A stretch of 64,000 nucleotides of DNA from Catenuloplanes indicus (GTDB lineage Bacteria; Actinomycetota; Actinomycetes; Mycobacteriales; Micromonosporaceae), in the NCBI RefSeq assembly GCF_030813715.1, contig NZ_JAUSUZ010000001.1:6572001-6636000 (forward strand). Reading direction: 5' to 3'. The position numbers and the translations under genes are program-made. Below, in pieces: positions 52,413-61,834 of this stretch. Position 1 is the stretch's first letter; every line of letters begins with the position of its first letter. The notes under the pieces were generated by a model. That model searched no databases. It saw nothing but the letters and a program-made list of their open reading frames with translations, and was not told the origin of the DNA.

Positions 52413-52959
52413 GCTCCTCCGCCAGGAGGTCCATCAGCAGGCCGTCGTGCCAGGAGCCGTCGGGGGACCGCTCGTACCGGCGCATCACGCCGACCGGGCG
52501 GAACCCGGCCTTGGCATAACACCGGATCGCGGCCGTGTTCGCGGCGGCCGGATCGATCACCAGCCGGTGGTGGCCGTGCGCGTCGACCAGGTGCCGGGCC
52601 AGCGTGCGGATCGCGTCCGGGCCGAGGCCACGGCCGCGCACGGCCGGGTCGAGGAAGATGTCGATGCCGGCGTGCCGGTACATCGGGTCCGTCTCCTCAT
52701 GCCACTGGATCATGCCGGTCACCGTGCCGTCGACCACGATCGCGAACGTCGGCGTCTCCGCGTCCAGGTGGTCGTCGGTGACCTCGGCGGCCAGGTCGTC
52801 CCCGCCACCCCACCAGCGCCGCACGTCCGGGTGGCGGCGGATCGCGGCCAGCGCCGGGATGTCCGCCGCCTCGGTCGGGCGCAGCAGCACCGTCGCGCCG
52901 TGCAGCACGGCCGCGCAGGACGGACCGCAGAGGGCGCCGGGCGCCGCGATGACGTTCAT
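52405..52959 (-). CDS. GNAT acetyltransferase, AAC(6')-like
   Basis: A 184-residue acetyl-CoA-dependent transferase. '[20 protein letters not shown]', 'WWGGGDD', '[20 protein letters not shown]' and '[15 protein letters not shown]' follow the layout of aminoglycoside 6'-N-acetyltransferases. Substrate unproven; many such chromosomal proteins do not confer resistance. ATG 52959 overlaps the bsaP stop (ATGA), so it is coupled to the biotin operon. Confidence 0.78.
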   Translation of the reverse strand: MNVIAAPGALCGPSCAAVLHGATVLLRPTEAADIPALAAIRRHPDVRRWWGGGDDLAAEVTDDHLDAETPTFAIVVDGTVTGMIQWHEETDPMYRHAGIDIFLDPAVRGRGLGPDAIRTLARHLVDAHGHHRLVIDPAAANTAAIRCYAKAGFRPVGVMRRYERSPDGSWHDGLLMDLLAEELS

Positions 52960-53147
52960 CCCGCCATCATGCGCGTTCCGTGCTCCGCGCACACCGCGCT
53001 CCAGCCGGACGGGAGGACCTGCACCTTCATCCTGCGCCGGCAGTCCGGGCAGAACCGCGGCGGCTCCAGCCGGCGGGCCGCCGCGCACGCGGTGTGGTCT
53101 GCGCCGGACAGCGCCTCACCGCACCGGTCGCACCAGGTCATCGGCAC
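52956..53147 (-). CDS. bsaP: Biotin synthase auxiliary protein BsaP
   Basis: A 63-residue cysteine-rich protein: [46 protein letters not shown]. This is the pattern of BsaP, the small iron-sulfur helper needed by actinobacterial biotin synthase (known from mycobacteria). It lies 101 bp after bioB on the same strand. Confidence 0.85.
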   Translation of the reverse strand: MPMTWCDRCGEALSGADHTACAAARRLEPPRFCPDCRRRMKVQVLPSGWSAVCAEHGTRMMAG

Positions 53148-53248
53148 CTCACTGCGGTTTCGGACGGGACGGGCGGGTCTTCGGCGGGTGCGCGCCGGGC
53201 GGGCGGGTGGTGCCCGGGCGCGGGTTCGGCGGGCGCGGTCTCAAGCTG

Positions 53249-54244
53249 TCACAGGGTCGCGGACAGCGCCTTGACCGGCATGCTCAGCTCGTTCAGCAGC
53301 TCCAGGTCCGCGGTGGCCGGACGGCCGAGCGTGGTCAGGTAGTTGCCGACGATCACCGCGTTGATACCGCCGAGCAGGCCGTCGCGCGTGCCGAGGTCGC
53401 CGAGCGTGATCTCGCGACCACCTGCGTACCGCAGGATCGTCCTCGGCATCGCCAGCCGGAACGCCGCGATCGCCCGCAGCGCGTCCCGCGGCGCCAGCAC
53501 CGGCTGGTCGGCCAGCGGCGTCCCCGGGCGCGGGTTCAGGAAGTTCAGCGGCACCTCGTGCGGGTCGAGCGAGGCCAGCTGCGCCGCGAACTCGGCCCGC
53601 TGCGCCACGCTCTCGCCCAGGCCGATGATGCCGCCGCAGCAGACCTCCATGCCGGACTCACGCACCATCCGCAGCGTCTCCCAGCGCTCCTCCCAGGAGT
53701 GCGTGGACACCACGTTCGGGAAGTACGACCGGCAGGTCTCCAGGTTGTGGTTGTAGCGGTGCACGCCCATCTCGACGAGCTCGTCGACCTGCTCCTGGGT
53801 GAGCATGCCGAGCGACGCGGCGACCTGGATGTCCACCGCCGCCCGGATCGCGGCGACGCCCTCGCGCATCTGCTTCATCAGCCGCGCGTCCGGCCCGCGC
53901 ACCGCGGCCACGATGCAGAACTCGGTCGCGCCGGTCGCCGCGGTCTGCTTCGCGGCCTCGACCAGCTGCGGGATGTCCAGCCACACCGCGCGCACCGGCG
54001 AGGTGAACAGGCCGGACTGCGAGCAGAAATGACAGTCCTCCGGGCAGCCACCGGTCTTCAGCGAGACGATGCCCTCGACCTCGACCTCCGGCCCGCACCA
54101 GCGCATGCGCACCTCGTGGGCGAGCTGCAGCGCGGCGGGGAGGTCCTCGTCCGGCAGGGTCAGCACCTCGAGGATGTCGCTCTCGCCGAGCCCGATGCCG
54201 TTCTCCAGCACCTGGGTCCGGGCGCGATCGAGGATGTCAGCCAT
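53249..54244 (-). CDS. bioB: Biotin synthase
   Basis: A 331-residue radical-SAM enzyme that inserts sulfur into dethiobiotin. The 4Fe-4S motif is CPEDCHFC, and further signatures include '[12 protein letters not shown]' and '[11 protein letters not shown]'. It heads the bioB-bsaP-GNAT operon, divergent from bioF-bioD with only 54 bp between. TAGGGT lies 7 nt before the ATG (54252-54257) with no Shine-Dalgarno, suggesting a leaderless message. Confidence 0.95.
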   Translation of the reverse strand: MADILDRARTQVLENGIGLGESDILEVLTLPDEDLPAALQLAHEVRMRWCGPEVEVEGIVSLKTGGCPEDCHFCSQSGLFTSPVRAVWLDIPQLVEAAKQTAATGATEFCIVAAVRGPDARLMKQMREGVAAIRAAVDIQVAASLGMLTQEQVDELVEMGVHRYNHNLETCRSYFPNVVSTHSWEERWETLRMVRESGMEVCCGGIIGLGESVAQRAEFAAQLASLDPHEVPLNFLNPRPGTPLADQPVLAPRDALRAIAAFRLAMPRTILRYAGGREITLGDLGTRDGLLGGINAVIVGNYLTTLGRPATADLELLNELSMPVKALSATL

Positions 54245-54251
54245 GGTCCGT

Positions 54252-54257
54252 ACCCTA
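54252..54257 (-). promoter_or_regulatory. Candidate -10 box for leaderless bioB
   Basis: TAGGGT on the minus strand ends 7 nt before the bioB ATG. The 54-bp gap must also hold the bioF start signals. Confidence 0.4.
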
Positions 54258-54298
54258 CAAGGCGGTTTGGTGATGACTCACAAGACGCAGGGGGTGCC

Positions 54299-55447
54299 GT
54301 GGTGACACGCTGGCTGGACGCCCTGGACCGCAAGGCCGGCCTGCGCGCGCGGGCCGGGCTGACCCGGCGGCTGCGTCCGCGCGGCGTGTCCGACGAGGTG
54401 ACCGACCTCGCCGGCAACGACTATCTCGGGCTGTCCCGGGACCCGCGGGTGATCTCCGCCGCCACGTCGGCGCTGCGTCGCTACGGTGCCGGCGCGACCG
54501 GATCGCGCCTGGTCAGAGGCTCGACGGAGCTGCACGCCGCGCTTGAGGCCGCGCTCGCCGACTGGCTCGGCACCGAGTCCGCGCTGGTCTACTCGTCGGG
54601 CTACCTGGCGAATCTGGGCGCGGTCCGCGCGCTGACCCGGCCGTCCACGACGCTGATCACGGACGCGCACAACCACGCGTCGCTGGTCGACGGCGTCCGG
54701 CTCACCGGCAACGCGCCGCAGATCACACCCCACAACGACCTTCCGGGGGTACGGGCGGCGCTCGCCGCCGGGCCGGCCGTGGTGATCACGGAGTCGGTGT
54801 TCTCGGTCGACGGTGACCTGGCACCCCTGCGTGAGCTGCACACGCTGGTGTCCGCGCACGACGGGCTGCTGCTGGTCGACGACGCGCACGCGCTCGGCGT
54901 GCTCGGGCCGTCCGGCGCCGGCGGCGTCGCGGCCGCGGGCCTGGCGGGCGCGCCGGACGTCGTGGTGACGGCCACGCTGTCCAAGGCGCTCGGCGCCGCG
55001 GGCGGGGTGATCGCGGGGCCGGCCGCGCTGATCCGGCATCTGATCGACACCGGGCGCACGTTCATCTACGACACCGCGCTGCCCCCGGCGACGGCGGCGG
55101 CGGCACTGGCGGCGCTGGAGCTGGCCCGAGCAGACGACGCGGGGCGGGCGGAGCTGGCGGAACGGGCCGGGCTCGCGTACGCGCGCCTGACCGGAGCCGG
55201 TCTGTCCGCGGCGCGGCCGGCCGCCGGTGTGGTGTCGGTCACGGCGCCGGGGGCCGCGGAGGCCGTGGCGTGGGCCGCCGCCTGCTTGGACGCCGGGGTG
55301 GCCGTAGGCTGTTTCCGCCCGCCGACCACACCGGACTCCCGGTCCCGGCTGCGGTTGACCATCAATGTGGGCGTTCCACGACCTGATTTCGAGCGAGCCC
55401 TGGACGTGATCGTAAAAACCGCACCTGAGCCGGTCCCCGCCTCATGA
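54299..55447 (+). CDS. bioF: 8-amino-7-oxononanoate synthase
   Basis: A 382-residue PLP enzyme condensing pimeloyl-ACP/CoA with alanine. 'NDYLGLSRDPRV', the DDAHALGVLG motif and the PLP lysine in ATLSKALGAAGG are present. The start is GTG 54299 or the adjacent GTG 54302, with AGGGGG 5-8 nt upstream. The stop overlaps bioD (ATGA). No bioA is in the window. Confidence 0.93.
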   Translation: MVTRWLDALDRKAGLRARAGLTRRLRPRGVSDEVTDLAGNDYLGLSRDPRVISAATSALRRYGAGATGSRLVRGSTELHAALEAALADWLGTESALVYSSGYLANLGAVRALTRPSTTLITDAHNHASLVDGVRLTGNAPQITPHNDLPGVRAALAAGPAVVITESVFSVDGDLAPLRELHTLVSAHDGLLLVDDAHALGVLGPSGAGGVAAAGLAGAPDVVVTATLSKALGAAGGVIAGPAALIRHLIDTGRTFIYDTALPPATAAAALAALELARADDAGRAELAERAGLAYARLTGAGLSAARPAAGVVSVTAPGAAEAVAWAAACLDAGVAVGCFRPPTTPDSRSRLRLTINVGVPRPDFERALDVIVKTAPEPVPAS

Positions 55448-56520
55448 TCTCCACCGACGAACCGGTCACCGAAGCCCGCGTCCCGGCCACACCGGCTGTC
55501 CCATCGGCGCCGACGGCGCTGGCGGCATCTGCCGCTCCGGCGGCGTCTGCCGGGTCTGCCGCTCCGGCGGCGTCTGCGGGGTCTGCCGCTCCGGCTGGGT
55601 CTGCCGCGTCTGCTGCCCCGGAGGGGTCTGCCGCCCCGGAAGGATCTGCCGCGGATGCCGAGGAGAGCCGGTCGCCGGCCGGTAGCCTTCCGCCGGCCGA
55701 GGTGACCGAGCCCGAGCCGGCCGGTGTGCCCGCCGCGGAGCCTGGCGACGCATCCGACGCGGAGATGGCTGGTGCGGTCGCCGCGGTGCCGGCAGAGGCG
55801 GGGGAGTGGCGCGGGATCGTGCTGGTGACCGGCACGGACACCGGGGTCGGGAAGACCATCGCGACCGCCGCGATCGCCGCCGCCGCCCGGCACGCCGGCC
55901 TGCGGGTCGCGGTGATCAAGCCGGGCCAGACCGGCACCGCGACCGACGAGCCCACCGACGCCGAGGTGATCGCGCGACTCGCCGGCCCGGACACGGTCCG
56001 CACGCTCGCATCGTTCCCCGACCCGCTGGCCCCGCTCGCCGCCGCCCGGGTCGCCGAACTGGAGCCGATCGAGCTCTACGCGGTCGTCGACGAGATCCGC
56101 GCCGAGGCCGGTAAGCACGACCTGGTGCTGGTCGAGGGCGCCGGTGGCCTGCTGGTCCCGATGGGCCTGCGCCCGTCCGGCGAGCCCTGGACCGTCGCCG
56201 ACCTTGCCGTCACGCTCGACGCCAAGGCCGTCGTCGTCGCCCGCGCCGGTCTCGGCACGCTCAACCACACCGCGCTCACGCTTGAGGCCCTGGACCGCCG
56301 CGGCGTCCCCGCCCGGATCGTCATCGGCGCCTGGCCCGCCGCTCCCGAGCTGGTCCACTGGACCAACCTGACCGACCTGGTCCCCCAGCTGGCCGGTGCC
56401 ATCCCCGACGCGGCCGGCACCATCGACCCCGGTGTCTTCCGCCGCTCCGCCTCCGGCTGGCTCACCCCCACCCTCTACGGCGTCCTCGACGACTGGCGCA
56501 CCTGGGCCGAGGAACTCTGA
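55444..56520 (+). CDS. bioD: Dethiobiotin synthetase with low-complexity N-terminal extension
   Basis: A 358-residue protein; the enzyme proper is residues about 120-358, closing the ureido ring of biotin with ATP. P-loop GTDTGVGKT, 'VIKPGQTG' and 'VEGAGGLLVPM' are visible. The first about 118 residues are Ala/Pro/Ser/Glu-rich with a roughly 9-residue repeat (GSAAPAASA type), absent from ordinary BioD. ATG 55444 overlaps the bioF stop. A start at a later codon cannot be excluded. Confidence 0.9.
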   Translation: MISTDEPVTEARVPATPAVPSAPTALAASAAPAASAGSAAPAASAGSAAPAGSAASAAPEGSAAPEGSAADAEESRSPAGSLPPAEVTEPEPAGVPAAEPGDASDAEMAGAVAAVPAEAGEWRGIVLVTGTDTGVGKTIATAAIAAAARHAGLRVAVIKPGQTGTATDEPTDAEVIARLAGPDTVRTLASFPDPLAPLAAARVAELEPIELYAVVDEIRAEAGKHDLVLVEGAGGLLVPMGLRPSGEPWTVADLAVTLDAKAVVVARAGLGTLNHTALTLEALDRRGVPARIVIGAWPAAPELVHWTNLTDLVPQLAGAIPDAAGTIDPGVFRRSASGWLTPTLYGVLDDWRTWAEEL

Positions 56521-56556
56521 CCGGTCCGCGGCTGATTCGTCCGGGGTTTGCCGGAC

Positions 56557-56602
56557 CCACCGCGGAACCTGAAGGGAGGAGCACCAGCCACGACCGGTGC
56601 CC
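56557..56602 (-). repeat. Dispersed repeat R, copy 5, 3' half (inverted)
   Basis: On the minus strand GGGCACCGGTCGTGGCTGGT then GCTCCTCCCTTC and TTCCGCGG. It ends exactly at an insertion-element end (56603); the other half is missing. Confidence 0.7.
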
Positions 56603-56740
56603 GACGCCACTCAGCTTATTTTGATCTTGAAGTGGACCCGGTGGGGCCGGAGTCCCTGGCCGGCGCAGATGCCGTCCTGTGCGATCCGGCGGGCAGGGAG
56701 CAGGCGCGGTGGGGTGCTTTGCGAAACCCGGGCCAAACCG
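56603..56740. mobile_element. Truncated MITE-like remnant
   Basis: Begins GACGCCACTCAGCTTATTTT, the same terminal repeat as the 51686-51851 element. It then shares an internal block with it (GAGTCCCTGGCCGGCGCAGA and onward). The far end and its target duplication are lost next to the P450 gene. Confidence 0.65.
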
Positions 56741-56744
56741 CCCA

Positions 56745-57890
56745 CTAGGTGGGTGTATGAGCTTTTTGAGGTGCCACCACGAACGCGTCCGGCATGCGGA
56801 ACGTCAGGTTGTCCGGTGCCCACGGTGCCCGCAGCACCGTTACGGAACGTAACATTTCGCGCGTCTCCTCCGTGACCACCTCCGCCTCCATGCGGGCCAG
56901 GCTGGCGCCGACGCAGCGGTGTGCGCCCGCGCCGAAGGCCAGGTGACGACGGCTGCCGGGCTGGCCGGGACGGAAGTCGTGCGGGGCGGCGACCACGGAC
57001 GGATCCTGGCCGGCGGCGGTCAGCCAGAGCAGCAGACTACGGCCGGCCGGCACATGGACGTCACCCAGCGTGGTGTCTCGTGCGGCCACCCGCCGCCACG
57101 TGACGATCGGGGTGTCCAGGCGCAGCGACTCCTCGACGATGTCGGCGGCGCGGGCGTCCGGCGCCACCGCGGTGGTGGCGAGCCGGTGCATGAGCAGCGT
57201 CAGGAACTGGGACGTGGTCTCCTGGCCGGCCACCAGCAGGAAGAACAGCGCGCCGGCGACCACGTCGCGACCGTGACCGGCGGCGCGGAGGCGGGCGGCG
57301 AGGCCGTCGCCGTGGGCGGCGAAGTCGCGCAGGACGGTGTGGAACTCGCCCACGACGGTGGCGAGGTGTTCCTGCCGGCCGGCCGACAGGGGCGCCCAGA
57401 AGAGCTCCAGCGCCGCGCGGGCGAACGTCTTGACCGCGGCCGCCTCGGCGTCCGGCAGGTCGACCAGCCGGGCCAGGACCAGCAGCGGAAGGTCGGCGGC
57501 GATGGTGGCGTGCAGGTCGACGGACTCGCCGCGGGACAATGCCGACCGGGCCGACGCCACCCGCGCGCGGACCACGGACGTCAGCCACGGGCGCTGACGC
57601 GCGACCGAGTGCGGGTGCAGCAGCTCGGCGACCTCGGCGCGGATCGCGGGGTGACTGGCGCCGCCGTTGTTGGCGAGCGTCGGCGGCAGCCGGAAGCCGT
57701 GCCGGACCAGGATGCGCAGCGCGCTCGCCGGCATCGGGGTGACCGCGTCGAGCGCGTTGTCCGGGCGGTACGTGTCCGGGTCGGCCAGCACCGCGCGTAC
57801 CTCGGCGTGCCGGGTGATCAGCAGGTGCTCGCCGCCGACGCCGTCGGGGACGAGACCGGAAGCCGGCGATTCCCAGAGTCGAAACAGCAC
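56745..57890 (-). CDS. Cytochrome P450
   Basis: A 381-residue soluble monooxygenase. I-helix AGQETTS, the ExxR motif ESLR, and the heme-cysteine loop FGAGAHRCVGASLARME are intact. No ferredoxin or partner gene lies nearby, so the substrate is unknown. GTG 57890. Its 3' end lies 4 bp from a decayed insertion element. Confidence 0.92.
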   Translation of the reverse strand: MLFRLWESPASGLVPDGVGGEHLLITRHAEVRAVLADPDTYRPDNALDAVTPMPASALRILVRHGFRLPPTLANNGGASHPAIRAEVAELLHPHSVARQRPWLTSVVRARVASARSALSRGESVDLHATIAADLPLLVLARLVDLPDAEAAAVKTFARAALELFWAPLSAGRQEHLATVVGEFHTVLRDFAAHGDGLAARLRAAGHGRDVVAGALFFLLVAGQETTSQFLTLLMHRLATTAVAPDARAADIVEESLRLDTPIVTWRRVAARDTTLGDVHVPAGRSLLLWLTAAGQDPSVVAAPHDFRPGQPGSRRHLAFGAGAHRCVGASLARMEAEVVTEETREMLRSVTVLRAPWAPDNLTFRMPDAFVVAPQKAHTPT

Positions 57891-57993
57891 GGGATCACGC
57901 TACTCAGGCGCGGCTGGTGCCGTTTTCCCTCATCCGCGCCGGAAGCGCGCCGATTGTCCGATAGGCGGGAGAGGCAGTGCTGGGGGGTCGCGG

Positions 57994-60900
57994 ATGTCGG
58001 CACGACGGGTGAGCGTCGGCTTCACCGTCTGGCTCGCCGTGCTCACCGTGCTGTTCTACGCGTTTCCGCAGCAGAAGGCCCTCACCTGGGTGCTGATCGG
58101 CCTGTCCGGCGCGGCTGCGGTGGTGACCGGCGTCCGGCTGCACCGCCCCCGCCGCCGGCTGCCCTGGTACCTGCTGTCCGCCGCGCTGGTGGCGTTGACC
58201 ATAGGTGACGCGTACTACAACTGGCTCGTCGAGGTGGCCCACGACCCGGATCCGTTCCCGTCGTACGCCGATGCGGTCTATGTCGTCGTCCCGGTGCTGT
58301 TGGCCGCCGCGCTGCTCCGCTTCATGGCGGCCCGCACCGTCGGCCGGGACCGGAACGCGCTGCTCGAGGCGCTGATGGTGACGGCCGCGCTGGCACTGCT
58401 GGCGTGGATCTACCTGGTCGCGCCGTTCATCCGTGACTCCGGCATATCGGTCACCGAGCGGGTTGCCGCGATCACCGGGCCGGTCGGTGATCTGGTCTGC
58501 GTGGCCGCGCTGACCCGCCTGCTGGCGACCGGCGGGCGTCGTCCCGCGTCCGCGAACCTGCTGGTCCTGGGCGTGCTGTCGCTGCTGGTCACGGACTGCC
58601 TCTACTCGATCGGCCTGCTCTGGAGTGACTGGCGGGCCGGTGGCCCGGTCGACCTCGGCTGGGTGATCTTCTACGGCGCGTCGGGCCTGGCCGCGCTGCA
58701 GCCGTCGATGCGCTGGCTGACCGAGCCGATGCCGCGCCTTCCCGGGTACGCGTCCCGCGCCAGCGCCTTCCAGGGCTCGATGCTGCTGGCCGTGAGCCTG
58801 GTCGGGCCGGTGGTGCTGCTGGTCGAGGCGATGCGCGGCAACGTGACCGAGGTCCCGCTGATCGCCTGCGTCACGTTGCTGATATCGATGTTCGGCGTGC
58901 TCTGGTCGACCGGCTCCCGCGCCCAGTTCGTGGCGACGCTGGACCGCGAGGCCGCGCTGCGCGAGGCCGGCGCCCGGCTGGTCTCCGCGACCACGGTCGA
59001 CGCGGTCGTCGAGGTGGTCCGCTCGACCGTCACCCGGCTGCTGCCGCCGGACGCGCCGCATGCGGTGGTGTTCGCCGACGGTTCGGCCGCCGACCACGAT
59101 GAGGACGGCGAGATCGGCGACCTGGACCGGGAGCCGTCCCCGCCGGGCCGGCGCCCGTGGCTGGCCGACGGACGCGAGCAGACCGGCTTCGAACGGATGC
59201 TGTGCTGCCCGCTCGGTGCCGAGCCGGTGCACACGCTCTACCTCGGCGCGGCGGAGGAGCAGCTGCGCCTGCTGGCCGGCTCGATGGAGGTGCTGGCGTC
59301 GCAGACCGGGCTGGCGATGGCCCGGATCGCGCTGACCGAGGAGGTGCACCGCGCGCAGAGCGAGGCGTACTTCCGGACGCTGATCCTGCACGCCTCCGAC
59401 GTCATCATGATCGTTGACCCGGACGACACGATCCGGTACGCCAGCCCGTCCGCGCACGCCGTGCTGGCCGCGCCGGACCTGGTCGGCGCCGCCCTGGAGA
59501 CCGTGATCGACCTGGCCGACCGCACCCGGTTCCGGCACATGCTGGCGCAGGCCCGGGCCGGCGTCGGCCGCCATGACGGCATGGATTTCACCGCGGTACG
59601 CAAGGACGGCGTCCGACTGCAGATCGAGGTCAACTGCCGGGACATGCGCGACGAGCCGACGGTCGCCGGCCTGGTGCTGACGCTGCGGGACGTCACCGAA
59701 CGGCGCACGCTGGAACGCGAGCTCACCCACCAGGCGCTGCACGACTCGCTGACCGGACTGGCCAATCGGGTCCTGTTCACCGACCGGGCCCAGCACGCGG
59801 CCGCACGAGCCGGCCGGGACGGCACTCTGGTGGGCGTCCTGCTCATCGACCTGAATGGATTCCGCCTGATCAACGAGGCGCTCGGCCACACCGTCGGCGA
59901 CCGCCTGCTGGTCGGGGTCGCGGAACGCCTGACCGAGGTCCTGCGGCCCGGCGACACCGTGGCCCGCCTCGGCGCCGACGAGTTCGCCGCGCTGATCGAG
60001 GACGTCAGCCACCTCGCCGAACTGGAGGAGATCGCCGGCCGGGTGACCACCGCGCTGACGACGCCGTTCACCATCGAGGGCGAGCAGATCGGCGGCATCG
60101 CCAGCGTCGGCGTCTCCACCACCGCGGAGGCTCGCGACGCGAACGAACTGCTCCGCCAGGCCGACCTGGCTCTCAACATCGCGAAGGCCGCCGGCCGCGG
60201 CCAGTGGCGCCGCTACCAGGCCGAGGTGCACTCCGCGCTGGTCGCCCGCCTAGAACTGCGGGCCGCACTGGAGCAGGCGGTCAGCGGCGGCCACTTCGTG
60301 CTGCAGTACCAGCCGATCGTCGACCTGCTCACCGACGAGGCCGCCGGGTTCGAGGCCCTGGTCCGCTGGAAACACCCGACGCGCGGCGTGATCCCACCGG
60401 ACCAGTTCATCAACCTGGCCGAGGAGACCGGCCTGATCGTCCCGATCGGCCACTGGGTGCTGGAGGAGGCACTGCGCTCCGCCGAACGCTGGAACCGGCT
60501 GGTGCCGTCGGACCGCCCGCGCTACGTCAGCGTGAACGTCTCCGCCCGCCAGTTCCGCAACCCCGGCTTCATGGACTCGGTGCGCCAGATCCTGGCCGAC
60601 TCCGGCGTACCCCCGCGCGCCCTGCTCCTGGAGATCACCGAAAGCCTGCTGCTGCGCGACGACGAACAGGTATGGGCGGACCTGGCCGCACTGCGCCAAA
60701 CCGGCGTCCGCATCGCCATCGACGATTTCGGCACCGGCTATTCGTCATTGAGCTACCTGCGGCACATGCCGATCGACGTCCTGAAAATCGACAAATCCTT
60801 CATCGACGACATGGTCCACAGCCGCAAACAACGCGCTCTGGTCTCCGCGATCGTCCAGCTCGCGGACACGCTCGACCTGCGGGTGATCGCCGAGGGCATC

Positions 60901-61044
60901 GAGGAACCGGTACACCGCGAGATGCTGGCCAGCATGGGCTGTCCCTACGGTCAGGGTTACCTTTTCTCCAGGCCGGTCAACGCGGCCGACATCTACGGCT
61001 GGCTCGCGTCCCGCAGCAAGGCCGCCAAACCCGCACCGGCGTGA
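57994..61044 (+). CDS. Membrane PAS-GGDEF-EAL protein, degenerate GGDEF and intact EAL
   Basis: A 1016-residue membrane c-di-GMP enzyme. About nine transmembrane helices (about 8-310), a GAF-like region (about 330-460), a PAS domain (about 470-590), GGDEF (about 600-750) and EAL (about 760-1010). The GGDEF loop is LGADEF (660-664) with an RxxD site. EAL catalytic residues are complete: E787 in FEALVRW, NVSARQF, EITES, DDFGTGYSSL, LKIDKSFI and AEGIEE. It probably hydrolyses c-di-GMP and may not make it. ATG 57994 has a GGGGGG tract about 6 nt upstream. Confidence 0.92.
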   Translation: MSARRVSVGFTVWLAVLTVLFYAFPQQKALTWVLIGLSGAAAVVTGVRLHRPRRRLPWYLLSAALVALTIGDAYYNWLVEVAHDPDPFPSYADAVYVVVPVLLAAALLRFMAARTVGRDRNALLEALMVTAALALLAWIYLVAPFIRDSGISVTERVAAITGPVGDLVCVAALTRLLATGGRRPASANLLVLGVLSLLVTDCLYSIGLLWSDWRAGGPVDLGWVIFYGASGLAALQPSMRWLTEPMPRLPGYASRASAFQGSMLLAVSLVGPVVLLVEAMRGNVTEVPLIACVTLLISMFGVLWSTGSRAQFVATLDREAALREAGARLVSATTVDAVVEVVRSTVTRLLPPDAPHAVVFADGSAADHDEDGEIGDLDREPSPPGRRPWLADGREQTGFERMLCCPLGAEPVHTLYLGAAEEQLRLLAGSMEVLASQTGLAMARIALTEEVHRAQSEAYFRTLILHASDVIMIVDPDDTIRYASPSAHAVLAAPDLVGAALETVIDLADRTRFRHMLAQARAGVGRHDGMDFTAVRKDGVRLQIEVNCRDMRDEPTVAGLVLTLRDVTERRTLERELTHQALHDSLTGLANRVLFTDRAQHAAARAGRDGTLVGVLLIDLNGFRLINEALGHTVGDRLLVGVAERLTEVLRPGDTVARLGADEFAALIEDVSHLAELEEIAGRVTTALTTPFTIEGEQIGGIASVGVSTTAEARDANELLRQADLALNIAKAAGRGQWRRYQAEVHSALVARLELRAALEQAVSGGHFVLQYQPIVDLLTDEAAGFEALVRWKHPTRGVIPPDQFINLAEETGLIVPIGHWVLEEALRSAERWNRLVPSDRPRYVSVNVSARQFRNPGFMDSVRQILADSGVPPRALLLEITESLLLRDDEQVWADLAALRQTGVRIAIDDFGTGYSSLSYLRHMPIDVLKIDKSFIDDMVHSRKQRALVSAIVQLADTLDLRVIAEGIEEPVHREMLASMGCPYGQGYLFSRPVNAADIYGWLASRSKAAKPAPA

Positions 61045-61164
61045 TTCTCCCCGCCGGCCTGCCTGAACCGCCGGCGGGTGCGGCCGGCCCGGCGCGCGGT
61101 GCGACGACGACGTCCGGATCGGCGGGCGCCACCTCGACGGCCGCGTCGACAACCGAACGGCGGG

Positions 61165-61752
61165 TCACGACCGGGAGGGGCGTGCCCGGTTCGTGAGTCC
61201 GTCCATGAGCAGAGCGAGGAGGCGGGCCGTGCGCCCGTCGTCGGCCACCGGGTCCGCAACCACGAGGATTCCGCTGAGAGCCGCGACGATGTCGTCCGCG
61301 CGCACGTCGCTCCGGAGAATCGACGACGCTTCCCCGGCGTCGAGGATCACCTGAACCGCATGCGTCAACAGCGTTGCCGACTCTGATTTCGTCACCGAAC
61401 CCGACGACGTCAGTGACTTCAGGACATCGGACATGCCCTGCTTCGTGGCGACGAAGGCGGCCCATCGGCTCATCCACTCCCGCAGCGCCTCGTCCGCCGG
61501 CAGCGCCGCGACCAGAGTCGCGGCGTCTGCGCAGAGCGTCTGCAACTCGGTGCGGAACACCTCCTCCACCAGCGCTTCCCGGGTCGGGAAGTGCCGGAAC
61601 ATCGTGCCGATGCCCACGCCGGCGTCGCGAGCGATGTCTTTGAAGGTCGGCGCGGCGTCTCGCGCGAACGCCGTCGCCGCCGCGGCGAGGATCCGCGCCC
61701 GGCTGCGCCGCGCGTCGGCCCGCTGCGTCGGGGAACTGCCCGTCTGCGTCAT
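61165..61752 (-). CDS. TetR-family regulator
   Basis: A 195-residue repressor. N-terminal HTH 'APTFKDIARDAGVGIGTMFR' with HFPTREALVEEVF, then an Ala-rich ligand domain. It is divergent from an NADPH:quinone-reductase-like gene with inverted repeats between, so it probably controls both. Confidence 0.9.
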   Translation of the reverse strand: MTQTGSSPTQRADARRSRARILAAAATAFARDAAPTFKDIARDAGVGIGTMFRHFPTREALVEEVFRTELQTLCADAATLVAALPADEALREWMSRWAAFVATKQGMSDVLKSLTSSGSVTKSESATLLTHAVQVILDAGEASSILRSDVRADDIVAALSGILVVADPVADDGRTARLLALLMDGLTNRARPSRS

Positions 61753-61754
61753 GT

Positions 61755-61803
61755 GGAGTCGGCTCCGTTTTGTGCTACCGTCGGCTCAGGCGGAGCCGAC
61801 TCC
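61755..61803. promoter_or_regulatory. TetR operator region
   Basis: GGAGTCGGCTCC (61755-61766) recurs in inverse at 61792-61803. Within it GTCGGCTC-AGGCG-GAGCCGAC (about 61780-61800) is a compact inverted repeat. The region starts 3 bp upstream of the tetR ATG. Confidence 0.7.
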
Positions 61804-61834
61804 GGTAATGCTACTGGTTCCTCAGGAGCGCATC

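Noticed and set aside
54245..54298. Biotin repressor operator between bioB and bioF
   Set aside because: No convincing inverted repeat matching known BirA or BioQ sites in the 54-bp gap.
56548..56748. 66-codon frame sharing the peptide APATTGA..HSAYFDL with frames near 12.4 and 51.8 kb
   Set aside because: The shared peptide comes from repeat R plus the insertion-element end read in chance frames, not from a protein family.
57904..60231. Minus-strand open frame of 775 codons opposite the GGDEF-EAL gene
   Set aside because: His/Gln/Arg-rich antisense of a gene with clear catalytic motifs.
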